This document shows, one piece after another, positions 46,771 to 59,021 of a DNA stretch of 64,000 nt. The translations under genes were made by a program, and so were the position numbers. The first letter of the stretch is position 1. Each line of letters starts with the position of its first letter. The stretch lies in NCBI RefSeq assembly GCF_000002995.4, contig NW_025062479.1, positions 23,490,221 through 23,554,220 of the forward strand. The letters are read 5' to 3'. The notes under the pieces were generated by a model. That model was not told the DNA's origin. It did no database searches and saw only the letters and a program-made list of their open reading frames with translations. The stretch is from Brugia malayi (taxonomy: Eukaryota; Nematoda; Chromadorea; Rhabditida; Onchocercidae).

Positions 46771-49739
46771 ATGTCCGGTAGAAGTGATAGTAAACTTTTA
46801 GGCTTAAGAGCATCTGATACGGTTGGTGATTGGATTGTGATGAAAAAATTGGGTAGAGGTGGTTGTGGAGCTGTATTTGAAGTATGCACAAAAGTAAGCA
46901 GCTAAATTTTTTAATTTGTCAACTTTTGTGATAATAATTAATCAGTTTAATGTTATCAAAATTATATCACAATCTAATAGTGAAACTAAAAAGTTTGTAA
47001 AATCTAAATTTAATTAGCTAAAATGTATCAAACACACTAAGCTTTCGTATATTTCTAATTCCTAATTAATTAGCGATGCAAATAACTGACTTCTTTCTTT
47101 AATTTGTTAGCCTTGATAATAATTAATCAGTCTAATGTTATCAAAATTATATCACAATCTAATAGTGAAACTAAACACTTTATAAAATCTAAATTTATTT
47201 AGCAAAAATGTATCAAACACTTTGCAATTTTCATTGTTAGAATATAAATTAATTATCAGTGCTAAAAATATATTTCTAATTAAGCTTTCTTATACTTCTA
47301 CTTAAAATATTTCTAATTCCTAATTAATTAGCGATGCAAATAACCTGTAATTTAGCATGCAGATAAAACGAAACATCTAGCAATGAAGGTGGAATCACGT
47401 GATTTGGATCATAATGATCAATTACTTCGAATAGAAGCATGTATTTTAAAACGTATGAAATACTCCAAACACGTTCCCGCTTTTGTCGCAGCAGGTAATA
47501 TAATAATAATAATTAATAATACTAAATAATTATTAACCGATTAATTAAAATATAAATTTGAATAACAAAATGAATAATTAATGAATAATTGAATTATAAA
47601 ATAAGCAAACAATTTTAAAATTGCTAATTAAGCAAATTATTTTGTTGAATTAAATTCAAAAAAAAAAAATTCATCAAAATTAATTAAAGGTCGTACAGCA
47701 ATGTTTAATTTTTTGCTTATGGAATTACTCGGGAAATCACTCAGTGAATTACACAAAATAGCACCACATCGACAATTCACAATAGCTACCGTTTTAAAAA
47801 TAGCTCTTCAAGCTCTTACTGTATATATTTTCATATCTATTTCTATTTCTTTATTTTTTACATCTTCTATTATTAAAATTTTCCTGCAAATAAACTCTCC
47901 TAAAATTTCCATAAAATCAAAATCGTTAGCAGAATTAAACTATGAAATTTAATTTAACATAAAATCTTTCAACATTTCTGAAGACAAAATCATTTAGCAA
48001 AAATTTCCAAATTTTCATTAAAATTAATTGCATATAATTTTTCAAATTTTTTCAAATATAAACTATAATACATTGAAATATTAAATATTTTTTTGTCTCA
48101 AAAAAAAGGAAAGTATTTATCACATTTTCAACATTTTAATCATTCTTCATTCTAAGGCTCTTCGTGATCTTCACAGCATCTATTTCATACATCGTGATGT
48201 AAAACCAGGAAATTTTGCAAGTGGTTTAAAAAATGTTAATATATTATACATTTTGGATTTTGGTCTATCACGACAATTTGCTACATATGATACGAAAACT
48301 AAAGCACTTAAATTACGTAAACCACGTACACGTGCATCATTTCGTGGTACTGTCGCATACTGTAGCGTTAATGTACATAAACATTTGGAACAAGGACGTC
48401 ACGATGATTTATGGTATCTAAAAATAGAAACTAATATAATAAATTATCTCATAGCTTTTAAATAAATGATATAGAAATAAGAAGAAGGAACTACATATAG
48501 TTAACAAATTTTACAAGTAATTAAATCAATTTTAATCTCTTTAAAAAAAAAATAACTCTTTAATATAAATTAGTGAAATAATGAAGAAATTATCGCAATT
48601 AACAAAATTTATATGATGAAAATGGCAATATTTTGTGAATTAAGACGTATTAAACAGTAAAAAAGAAAAATATTTAATGAATTATCAAATTAATCGAATT
48701 TCAAAAAAAAAAAATAATAATAATAAACACTGTAATTAATTACACAGATTTTATAATTTGTAATCTATCAGTAATTAAACGAGAAAAAGAAAATGCGCAA
48801 ATTATTAGCATTACAACTTTTTTTTGTTCATTTCATTACAAAAAAAAAAAAACAAAGAAAACATAAGGCTAACGGACTAATGTTTACTTAAGTAACAAAA
48901 AATAAATAAATAAACAAATAAACTAAATATTAAGGTCAATGATGTATATGTTAATTGAATTCATTGCTGGTCGTCTACCATGGAAAGGCTTAGATCGAAA
49001 AGAAACTGCTGTTATTAAACAAACGGTCAGTAATAGAAGATTGCTCCAGGTAAACTTTTTTTTTTAATTTGGAAATCAATGTTATATAAAATCTAGTAAT
49101 CATTCTGATATAAAAAAAAATAATAATAATTAAAATAAAGTTAGCTTTATATACTTTTACAATAGCAAAATTTAAAAAAAAAAAAAAAAAAAAGAAAAAG
49201 ATATCCATCAAAATATAAACTCGATTATAAACAATTTTGAGCAGCACATAAAATTTTCCTATAGTTGGTAAAAAAAAAAAAAAAAAAAAAAAAAACAATA
49301 AAATAATATAAATTGACAATGGAAATAGCCTTTTTTTTTTTTTTTTTTTAAAAAGAAAGAAATGCAAACTTAACGAATCATACAAAAATAAACAAATTCA
49401 AAAGTTGAGGGTTGTCCAAAGCAATTCGGTGCTATCTTGGAATATATCTCTTTGCTTCGTTATCATCATCGACCTGATTATGATCAAATTGAAAATTTAT
49501 TTGTGGCTGCCATTAAACGACGTAATATCGATCGAAAAGCTCCTTTCGAATGGGGAGAAACAAAAGCTCACGAATATATTTCTCATAAAAAAGCACCAAC
49601 TAAACAAGCAGCATTAGTAACAACAACTACTACAACAAAACAATTAGCAAATGTAGAAGAAAAACTAGCATTAACAGCTAAAGAGCTAGATGCAACATTA
49701 ATGGAATATCAAATAGATACAACACAATGTACACAATAA
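46771..49739 (+). CDS. TTBK/CK1-superfamily protein kinase, 364 aa
   Basis: Ser/Thr kinase of the tau-tubulin-kinase-like branch that is expanded in nematodes. Exons are 46771-46893, 47356-47494, 47690-47820, 48157-48413, 48935-49049 and 49410-49739 (1095 nt). The Gly loop is GRGGCGAVFEV; catalytic Lys52 is in LAMKVE, with Glu in EACILKRM. The catalytic loop is HRDVKPGNF (H143-N150), then DFG at 165-167. FRGTVAYCSVNVHKHLEQGR and DLWSMMYMLIEFIAGRLPWK are typical of TTBK. All catalytic residues are present. The C-terminal ~60 residues are Thr/Lys-rich and not kinase. None of the five acceptors ends in CAG (TTTAG, AAAG, CTAAG, TTAAG, TTGAG). Intron 1 contains a tandem duplication. Confidence 0.9.
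46921..47346. repeat. Imperfect intronic tandem duplication, ~180-230 bp
   Basis: Both copies (from ~46928 and ~47115) begin GATAATAATTAATCAGT and continue TGTTATCAAAATTATATCAC, AATCTAATAGTGAAACTAAA. They end with TAATTCCTAATTAATTAGCG followed by ATGCAAATAAC. The second copy runs up to the exon 2 acceptor, so the acceptor neighbourhood itself has a decoy upstream at ~47094. Confidence 0.85.
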
Positions 49740-50314
49740 TACAAAACAAAAAAAAAAAAAAAAAAAAAAAAAAGAAAGAACATGTTTACACGTATTTGAT
49801 AATACGTATAATACATCTCAACATCTTAATTAAATGTAAAATTTTACCTAAAAGATGACAGTTCTTTAAATTAACATATATATATATTTTTTTACAATGC
49901 CTTATTATACTTTTACTTGATATTATATTTACCACCATGAGTAAAAATAAGAAAAAAAAGAAGTTACAAAACTGAATAATGTAAATTACAATGTGCCAAA
50001 AAATATAAAATAAGCTACTACACTTAAAAAATATGCTCCTTCAAAATTATGCAGGTCATTTGGCAAGAATAAATAAACAAACAATATATTAATAAAAGCA
50101 CATCACTTACACTCACAATGGTATGCGTAATAAATAACAAAATAAAATGCTAAAAAAGTAATAAAAAAAAACTTATGCGGCACTTAGAACCACCAGTAGT
50201 AATCTCAGTGGAAATCATACTATAATGCGATAGTATAAAAAAAAAAAAACGAACTGGAATAAAATTGAATTTGAAAAGGTACGTTATTAGCAGAAAGAAA
50301 ATCACAGTTCTTGT

Positions 50315-50346
<32 letters not shown>

Positions 50347-50557
50347 CCATTCCGATAGAAAATGATCAACAATAAGCTTGTAACAAAAAAAAAAAAAAAA
50401 AACATGTAAAATTAAAAAATTTCTCGAGTACAAAAGAATGATAAATGAAGAAGAGTAATCAGCTTTAACAATAATTGTTAAGATATGTCAGGAGTATTTT
50501 TTTTTCATTTTACTCTTGACCGGAGATACTTCTTTTTCTTTTTTTTAAATCATCTTT
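49740..50557. other. Intergenic between convergent genes
   Basis: Poly-A run at 49750-49773, (TA)n at 49877-49887 and an (AAAG)n microsatellite at 50315-50345. No gene supported. Confidence 0.55.
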
Positions 50558-53500
50558 TCAGTCCAAAACCACAGCTGTGTTCGTAATTAAACAGACCTCT
50601 TCTTTTTGTGGAAGTGTACAGCTGAAATATTTCATAAAATAAGAAAATATCTATTTACTACCAAATCTCACTCCACTTATTATTGATACTTATATTTTGT
50701 ACCATATATCATAATGCTATAATGATAGTTTTAAATTAAAAAAAAAAGTTTAACTTAAAAAACTGTTAATCAGAACTTATTTCATTAAAAATATCAAATC
50801 ATTATATCAAAAATGTTAAATAGGTATAACTTGACTTTCCGTTCAGTATTATTTTATAAACACTGTAAGACGTAAACAGTAAATGGCCATATATGTAAAT
50901 CACAAAACAGCCAAAAATTACATTATCATAATTTAAGTGAGAAAATGAAGCGGAAAAAAAGAGATTAAGCAAACTGATAAATCGGACCTTTGTTCAAAAT
51001 TAGCAGGACCTCCAAAATGAGCAAAAATATACTCCGGAAACGTTCTTTCCTGAAGATATGTATCATTCCAGTATTGAGAGCGCTTGTGACCACTCTGACA
51101 TATCGAACGATCAGCTATATGAAGTTCTTCATTAACCTTAACCTTAACATCACTTTATTATCATAATCATTACTCGCATTATATTCATTACTAATTTCGC
51201 TTTCAATTTAGCTGACCATAATGCATTCCATCATGTAATTTTATTAAAAAAAAAAAAATCCTTGACAACCATTTAAAATCATATTTTTCACTAAAAGCTG
51301 CAAATACACCAAAAAACCCAACTTTTCTTCCACTATCTAACAAATAATTCAAACAATGCTTTCATCAATAAAAAATCCAAGGCATTGCACTTCTAAATTA
51401 TTCCCTCATTTACTATAATCTCCCAATTTTCTCACTTTTCTAAAAAAAAAGATAAAACACGAAACAATTTTGTTACATTTCAACACTCCATAAACTTTTC
51501 CAGAAGGAAGGTGAATAAGTTTTAATCATAAAAAATTAAACTTATGATTGTTCAATGTCTCATACATACATAAATGAAACTACACTTAGAATTTAAACGT
51601 TGATGAGATAAAAGTTAAATTTTTGAAGAAGTGAAAAGACTAAATAGACTAAATAAATGATACCTTTAGCTGCTCATCTTCTTTGAAATTATGCAAAACT
51701 TCTTTTTTTGCTATCCGATCGAATTGCTTCATGCGAAGAGCTGATGATGTATAAAGTTGACATAACTCATTATGCAATGGATATGCTGTACCAACAATAG
51801 TATCATTAACCATAGTAATATAAGCTGTTCGACCAGAACCATTTTTCTTTTTCAACCAATCACATCGAGAACAACGATAATAAACTCGAGTTGCCTGTTT
51901 TGTGCTTTGCCTATATACACGATAGCCATTATTTTCTGCTATTGCAATAAGTCCCAAATTGCCTCGCCGATTTAACAATCGTGTAATTTCAATTTTACTC
52001 ACCTAAAAAATAAATTGAGCAAATTAACACTCATATTTGTATATATTTATATTTAGCATGCATTATTATCTTAATTATACTTATTGCTTTACACTCATAA
52101 GCTTCAATACTTCATTAGTTAAACCTCTGAATTCAAACAATTAGATCTTCATTAATGACATAAATCAATTATTTTTACTCATAAGGATTTATTTTTAGGA
52201 TTCAAAAAATAAAATTTAAAACGCGAAAAAAAAAAAAGAAAAAAAACCACTAGTTCTAAATCATATCAATTATTTCATTTAATACTGAAGAAATATCCGA
52301 ATGTAATGTTCCAGTGAAAAAACAGATGAAATTATGCAACGATAAAGTAAATAAATATATAAACTCAAAATCATGTAATTATCTTCAACATCTAAAAGCC
52401 TACATCAATTTCCTCTTTTGAGCTCAAATCGTACACATCTGTACTCCAAAGTGTGTCACCATTCTCATAAGCCACATCGCTACAACTAGCTGAGCAATTC
52501 ATCAGTTCCGTATATGTTTTCACATCACCATTTTCCTATAATAGAAAAATTTTAAATCCTCAAACATTAAATCACTTATATCTGCATTTCATTTCACTTT
52601 TTTTTTTTTTTTTAAATACTTGATAATACTAGCTCTATTTTAGAGCCTTATTTTTCTTCGTTAGTCTAAAATATTATTCGTAATTTTTTCTAATACTTCT
52701 AGAGTTTGTGCTATATGATCAATATCTTAATTTTATCTCTTTTATTAAGTACTATCTTGTTGAACAAAACATTACTTGTTTTAAGTAAAAAAAAAAAAAA
52801 AAAAAAAAAACTTAAACATTGCTAAAAAGAAAAGCTATTCTGAATTCTACATGGTTTTACTTTAACATTTCAGAACTCAGAATCCCACCTTATATAATTA
52901 TATTTGTAAAAGCATGTTATTAAATAACTGTAAATATCTTAATGTAAAGGGTATCGACAGATTGTGCCGCTCTTTATTTAGATTAATATAATGTTATTTA
53001 TAATTAGGAAAATTATATGAACGCTAATCAGAGTTGCGTCTGGTGTGGTATTAGATCAGAAGTTATGAAAGCAGTACTGTCAACAACATATAAAGCAGGA
53101 GTGAAATTTTAAAATGGGTAAACATAATACGGCATAGTCTTAGAAATTTTTCAAAGTCGAGAATTTATTGAAAGATATTACTTGAAAAACCAACAACAAC
53201 TTTAAAAGGTAAACAACATAAAGGCTTAAACGTTAATAAAAGGCTTGTGCAGAATGCTTATCATTCTAGAGCAAAACTTTGATCCTTAAACTTTATCTCA
53301 ACCTTCGTTTCAAACAAAAAGAAAGAAAGGAAACAAGTTCAGAATGATCTGCTCACTTGGTTTTCTAACCATGTCATAATTCAATAGTTCAAATGTAACA
53401 TTTCCAAAGATAACTTTTTAAAATTTTAGGAGTAAAAATCAACAATTTTAAAACAAAACTTTTAAAAAAGGAAACAACCTAAAACAAAACTAAAGTTGAA

Positions 53501-54236
53501 AAATAAAAAGAAAAACTATTACACTTTCCACTTCCACAATACGATACTGCGATTCGTTATCGTTATCACTACTTTCTTTCAGTTCGTTAATAGTTGTATT
53601 AGATATACGCTCCTGAAATACATAGAATAGCTTATTTTAAAGTAATATCACTAGCTGTTTGCAAAATTTCTTTAAAACATAGAAAAGAAGATAGGACAGA
53701 TTAAATTTAACTAAGATAAAAAAAACAAGCAAATAGGCTCACTGGCAATCTGAAGGGGATTTTACTCGTCTAACATTGCACCACTAGTAGAACCTATTTG
53801 CTTGCCTTTCGTTTTTTTCAATTCTTCTATTACCTTTTCTTTCAATGCTTTCACTTTTGAACGAACAGTGTAACGAGAAAGAGATTTCCCGAAGATAACA
53901 TTCAGTAGCTCTGTTCCCTTTCTTTCAGAAATGGTACCACCAGCAATCCAGTGTAACACACAGTCCACATCTTCCAATGACCAATCGGGTTCACCCCTAA
54001 ATTCGAGTATTTGTAGAAATAAAAATAAATTTAAAATCAAGTTCAACAAGATAAAATCAAATTTAAAACATATCACGATGAGTCAAGTTTTCTAATGCAT
54101 ACAATCGGATCATATCTGTTGCTATTAGTCTTTTAGCCTTTGTTTCGTCCAGTTGCCCTATTTTTCCGATGACCGATTGGGCGATCATGTCTTTTTCAGA
54201 AAGATCAAGCACATATACAGATAAATTTGCTTCCAT
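50558..54236 (-). CDS. SANT-like plus FLYWCH-like zinc-finger protein, ~356 aa
   Basis: Minus-strand exons in phase are 54236-54103, 53996-53834, 53612-53523, 52535-52404, 52002-51664, 51136-50988 and 50621-50558 (1071 nt). Residues ~45-99 form a compact helical, SANT/Myb-like block (EPDWSLEDVDCVLHWIAGG then RYTVRSKVKALKEK). Around residues 180-260 is a FLYWCH-like module: NNGYRVYRQSTK, YYRCSRCDW, GRTAYIT and PLHNELC. The last exons give RSQYWNDTYLQERTFPEYIF and end VVLD. Two splice choices are visible. The SANT exon can end at 53834 (AAG|GTAATA) or run on to a TAA at 53762, giving a short isoform. The 51136 acceptor has an equal TTAAG six nt upstream. The start is uncertain, since the first exon follows TTTAACAG and could be internal. 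Probably a DNA-binding nuclear protein; the N- and C-terminal halves could be two genes. Confidence 0.55.
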
Positions 54237-54249
54237 AACTGCGACATCT

Positions 54250-54900
54250 GTTAAAGAATTTATTTGATGAACAATTCGATCTTAGAATAAAGTGACAAGC
54301 CAACACTCTTCACCAATCCATCGTCTTCATTACAGATAATTTCTGCTTTTCCGTTTGTCACTGATTGCAACATATCTAACTTGTAACGGCAGCTCATCTT
54401 GAAGTTATCTATCATTTTATTCTAGGCTCCATCGATTTCTCTACAATATTAAAACTTGTCCTTTCATTATATATCTTCGCAAGTAACACTGATTTCTCGG
54501 TTGAAGTATAGATATAACCATCCATTTCCTTCGCAGAGATTATATTCATCTGTCCGAGTAAGCCTAAAGCTTTCAGTTCTTGTCATTTGGTCTAATCCCC
54601 ACTAAACAATTTTCTTAAAGAAAAATATGCCATTCATAAACTGCAAATGATATCAAATGTTTCCTTTACGAAAAATGTTTCCGCTTTTTTTACATCATGA
54701 GAAGAGGAAAATTGTATTGAAATGTTGAATTAAAAAAAACAAATCATATTGCCATCCATTTTATTAGATGAGCCGGAAAAATTCCATCTTGCATTGAATA
54801 TAATTTTCGAAGCAACTTCGTTAATTTATTACAATGACATGTGGTATCTACCAATATGGCCTGTTTCTAAATATATCTTGTCCAATTCCCATAATTAAAA
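54250..54900 (-). pseudogene. Coding-like segment with frame breaks; degraded gene or short-intron exons
   Basis: Minus-strand stretches read like protein but in different frames. About 54893-54740 gives AILVDTTCHCNKLTKLLRKL and IFPAHLIKWM. About 54590-54420 gives LKALGLLGQMNIISAKEMDG, YIYTSTEKSVLLAKIYNERT. About 54412-54308 gives MSCRYKLDMLQSVTNGKAEI. In-frame stops and one-base shifts separate them. Joins using 47-nt and 59-nt introns would link the last two to the exon at 54236, but introns that short are not otherwise seen here. Options are a decayed gene copy, endosymbiont-derived DNA in an intron, or true exons. Unrecognised. Confidence 0.35.
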
Positions 54901-55052
54901 AAACCATGAAGATTGGAAGCAAAGAAAGAGAATGAAAGTAACTAGTTGTAATATGAAAAATTTCTATCAAACAATTCAGGAACGAATGATCTAAAACTTC
55001 CTATGTGCACCAAACACATCGACAAGAATAAAAATTAAAAGAAAAAAGATTT

Positions 55053-55108
55053 ACTTATCCTTAACCGATGAATCGACCGCCGCTGTTGTGGCTGCTGCAG
55101 CACTCATC
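55053..55108 (-). CDS. Possible first coding exon, Ala/Thr-rich
   Basis: ATG AGT GCT GCA GCA then codons for ATTAAVDSSVKDK, on a minus-strand patch clearly richer in GC than its surroundings and ending near GTAAAT or GTTAAG donors. It lies upstream of the SANT/FLYWCH gene on the same strand and could be its true first exon. I could not find a unique phased join. Confidence 0.35.
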
Positions 55109-57280
55109 CTACTAACTCCTGCACATTTCGCTAACTTTTCTTCGTTTTTTCTTTTCTTAAATCATCTGAAATTTGAAAATTAGCTTAGGACTGTAAATTT
55201 TATAACAGTACATATTGAATAAACCGAAAACAGCTGCTAATCACAACTGTAAATGTGTGGAAATTATAAGGAAAAATTAATAATGTCTTTCTATTTTCAT
55301 TTTGCAAAAAATAAATTCACTATATGTTTCCAATTAAATTGATAAAATAAACAAAGAAGATGAAATCATTTATAAACTAATAATTTTAATTGGAAATAAA
55401 GAGAAAACTTAACCTACTGGTATTATTTATTTTCCAAACCTAACTATCTAACTCATCTAGTCGATAATTTTTACACAGAAAGATTATTTCATCCAATACA
55501 TTCATTATGATGTGTAGATATAAGTTCAAGAACACTTTATAACTATGATATCCTCACATTTCTTTAAAAAAAAAAAAAATTTAGAATAATAACAACCTTT
55601 TTGCCTTGATGTCAAAATAGAGCGTCAAACCCAAGAATGAGGTAATTGCAATCCGTACAATATCAAAATGTCACTTCAAATAGAAGAATTCAGGAAATAT
55701 GCACCTGAATGAACAAACAAGTAATCGTTCAATAGTACTAACCTGCAAACAAACAACATCAAAATTTTTCATATAAAAATAAAACAAACAAAATAAAAAA
55801 AAAAAAAAAATGATAAGTAATATCTCATAAATCATTTATTGATCCCATTTATCTTTTCCAGTATTATCATTATCATTATCAACGCAACTATACAATATCA
55901 GAAGAATGTATTTAACCCATCTCAATTACTCCATTAGGAATTTATACATCATTAAACAAATCGAACTTCAACGTTCATAGATATTTATCAAATATGACGT
56001 AACGTGAAATTGACTCGTCTCAAAAAAAAAAAAGTGAAAGAAATTTCCAGTTTATCTCGAGATATATCAATATTTGTTCCGTAGACACTAAATAACAAGT
56101 TTTCTTTTGTATATCTTGCAATCAATATATTCACCCTAATTCCTGTCAGTATTTAATAAATGAAATTCACATTTTAGGTGTGGTGTAGTTCGATCGTTCC
56201 CTGATCCGAAAAATTGATTAACTTAAATTCTAATCTGTATGAATTTTGCTGATGTTGATATCTGTAGATATGATAGTGATAAGCAACACTATATGCAAAA
56301 TATTCCGAAGAGTTGTAGTTGTACTTTGACCTTGCAAAAGTTGTACTTTAATCTTATGAGAGTTATACTTTAACCTTACAAGAATTGTACTCTAACCTTA
56401 CGAGTTGTATTTTAACCATACAAAAGTTATGCTTTAACTTTATAAGTTGTATTTCAACCCTGCGAAAGTTGTACTTTAACCTTATAAATTCTGTTACGAA
56501 AATTGTACTTTAGTCCTGCAAGAGTTGTACTTTGGACTTCCCCAAAGTTTGCTTCAATTTTGCGAAGTTGTATTTCAACCTTATGCGAATTATACTTCAA
56601 ACCCGTTCAATTCTAACTCATATTTATGTCTTATGTCTTTTATCTTACCAATGAAAGTAAGAGAATTTTGAATATTTTCATTTCCTATGCGACCTTACAT
56701 CACTTAGATCATATATTCAGATTTTTAAACCTAACTTTCAAGTTTAACTCAAAGATTTTTAATTTAAATAAACAATAGGAAATTCATTTCAAAAGATGGT
56801 TGAAAGAGGAATTCTTCCACCTAAATTCTTGTCCATCAAATTGCTCCACAAACTTCCCTCAAATCATTTCTGCTTTTCCTTTCTCAGTCTCGCACTTAAA
56901 TTTTAACCAAAATAGACCGATTGGTATTTCATGGATTGATAAACTGACCTATGTACCGTATCAATTTTAGCGGCGGATTTGATGGATGTAAAAGTAAATT
57001 AGGCGGTTTGGTCGTATTTCGTTATATTTGCTTTTTTATAATTTGTACTTTTTGGCTTTATGATTTTAAGACTTTTTTAAGAAATCTATCATTCTTGATC
57101 TAATTTAATTAGCTTAGGATATTTTATTAGCTACAATAGAACTTAACATTTTTATGTATCTCATTTCTAAGTTATCATTAATAAGTAAAGCTTATGAAGA
57201 CTTTTTTACGGTGCTATTTATGATTTATTCATTATGTATGCTTTTAATTAATTAATTATTTTTGTAGAACAGATATTATT
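55109..57280. other. Intergenic between divergent genes
   Basis: AT-rich. It contains the minisatellite at 56310-56600 and ends at a TTTTTGTAG acceptor (57267) 13 nt before the eIF4E ATG. No other feature seen. Confidence 0.5.
56310..56600. repeat. Degenerate ~24-bp minisatellite
   Basis: About 12 diverged copies of AAGTTGTACTTTAACCTTAC followed by AAG or GAG. Unit length varies and several copies are partial (TTGTATTTCAACC forms). No open frame is maintained. Confidence 0.85.
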
Positions 57281-59021
57281 ATGGCTATTGATAATTTAGT
57301 ACCGGAACGATCAGAACCTGAGACGATTATGATGAAGTGCAACGGTGATGCGATTCATCATCCAGATGAGGAAGCAGATCTTACCTGTGACATATCGGAA
57401 TCGGTTTGTTTTTCATTTATTTGAATTTCTTTTATTCATTGTTGAAGTAACAATTGATCGAGTAATTCGTATTTTTTTTTTTTTTTAGAAAATTGGTACG
57501 CTAGTTCCGAATCATCCATTAAAATACATTTGGACATATTGGTATTTGAATGACCAACGTGATAAAAGCTGGGAAAAGCGGCTTAAAGTTGTGTCCAATT
57601 TTGGTACGGTGGAAGAATTTTGGGCGTAAGTGTTTTTTAGTAGTATCTTTTAGTATCTTTTTTGATTTCAATATTTTTCTTAGTACTGTATGATCTACAA
57701 AGACCACAAAGCTACCTTGACACATAATGTCGTTAAAATTATTAATTTCCTTTCAAGTTCTTTTACCCATGTAGATCTTCATACTCATTTTGATTTTCTA
57801 TCTTTTCTTGCGGTTAATAATTTCACTTCTTTTTATTTTCTTCTTATTCGTATACATAACGTAACATATAGAAATGTGAATTAATTAACTCAGCACTTCA
57901 AGTTCTGCCATTATTTGATTAGCTGATAGGAATGGTATTTGTCTTATTCCGGGTAAGAGAACTTAACAGGTTTCTGAGTTTCTTACATAAAGAAATGTAA
58001 AATTGATTTCAAAGTAGGTTTAAGTAGCGTTCCTGCAGTTTGAGAGGCGAAGCAGCAGTTTTTTCTCATTTTTTGGTTGTTTTGGTTGTTACAAAGCCAA
58101 CTCTTACGCTGATTTCATAATCTGCTAAAATTTCAGTCTTTATGTTAATATTCGTCCACCATCATTACTACCAACGGCTTGCGATTATAGTGTTTTCAAA
58201 AAGGATATTCAACCAATGTGGGAGGTTCCCGAAAATGCTAAAGGTGGTCGCTGGCTGATAACGGTATGGTTCGATTTCACTATCATGTTGGGTAGATACT
58301 GCAGTGTAAAGCTAGGTGTATCTCAAGTTTTAAACAGTTAATTGTGATGTTTTTGGACGTTTTCCATGCTCGCAAAACTTATTTAGCTGTCTAATGTGTT
58401 TGCAGATTGACAAGTCTAGACATCACGATCTGTTGGATGTGATTTGGTTGGAAGTTTTGTTAGCCGTAATAGGCCAACAGTTCGGTAAATATACGGCGGA
58501 TATATGTGGTGTAGTTGTTAACATAAGAAATAAGGGGTCCAAGGTAGGCCTTTGGTATTTATTTGAGCAGGTGCAGTAATCAGTGAGCCAATTTTGTCAT
58601 TTTTAGATCAGTATTTGGACAACAGATTGTAACAACGACGAATCTAATTGCAAAATTGGGTAATTTTCCTCTTTTTTATATTCGTTCTTTGAAAGACATT
58701 GAGAATATGCTATATGTTTCAGCAGTATGTGTAGTGGATTGCAATATAAGTTACTGCCAAAAAAAAATAACGAGTATAGTCGTGACTGTGTAAAAGTGTA
58801 ATTCGTTTTCATAATTTTTTTAAGCAAATTCAATTACTTAAATGAGACCTTGTTTATCTTTTTGCAGAGAAATATTAAAGCAGAAATTGACGAACCCGGA
58901 TATCGATTCAAAAATTCAGCGGCCAATATTTGATGTACTTCGCTATGAAGATCACCAAGAGGTTCAAAACAAGAGTTCTAGTTCGGTGAAAGCCAAGCAT
59001 ATTATCACAGCTTCTGATTAG
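57281..59021 (+). CDS. eif4e: Translation initiation factor eIF4E (IFE-3-like, class I)
   Basis: Binds the mRNA 5' cap and recruits eIF4G. Exons are 57281-57403, 57489-57625, 58137-58263, 58406-58543, 58607-58659 and 58868-59021; 243 aa. After a variable ~45-residue N-terminus come NHPLKYIWTYWYL and DKSWEKRLKVVSNF with cap-stacking Trp69. Next is the second stacking Trp115 with Glu116 in QPMWE, then GGRWLIT, WLEVLLAVIGQQF, ICGVVVNIRNKGSK and WTTD. Trp at both stacking positions makes this class I rather than 4E-HP. The C-terminus (VLRYEDH, then SSVKAKHI) resembles C. elegans IFE-3. In C. elegans, isoforms differ in use of m7G versus trimethylguanosine caps. The start follows TTTTTGTAG. AATAAA lies ~25 nt past the stop. 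Confidence 0.95.

Noticed and set aside
48990..49385. 131-codon minus-strand Phe/Ile-rich frame
   Set aside because: Antisense of poly-A/T runs in a kinase intron.
53762..53834. 16-nt GT-AG segment after GAC GA in the SANT-like exon as an ultra-short intron
   Set aside because: It would restore frame, but introns that small are not credible; the in-phase donor AAG|GTAATA explains the join.
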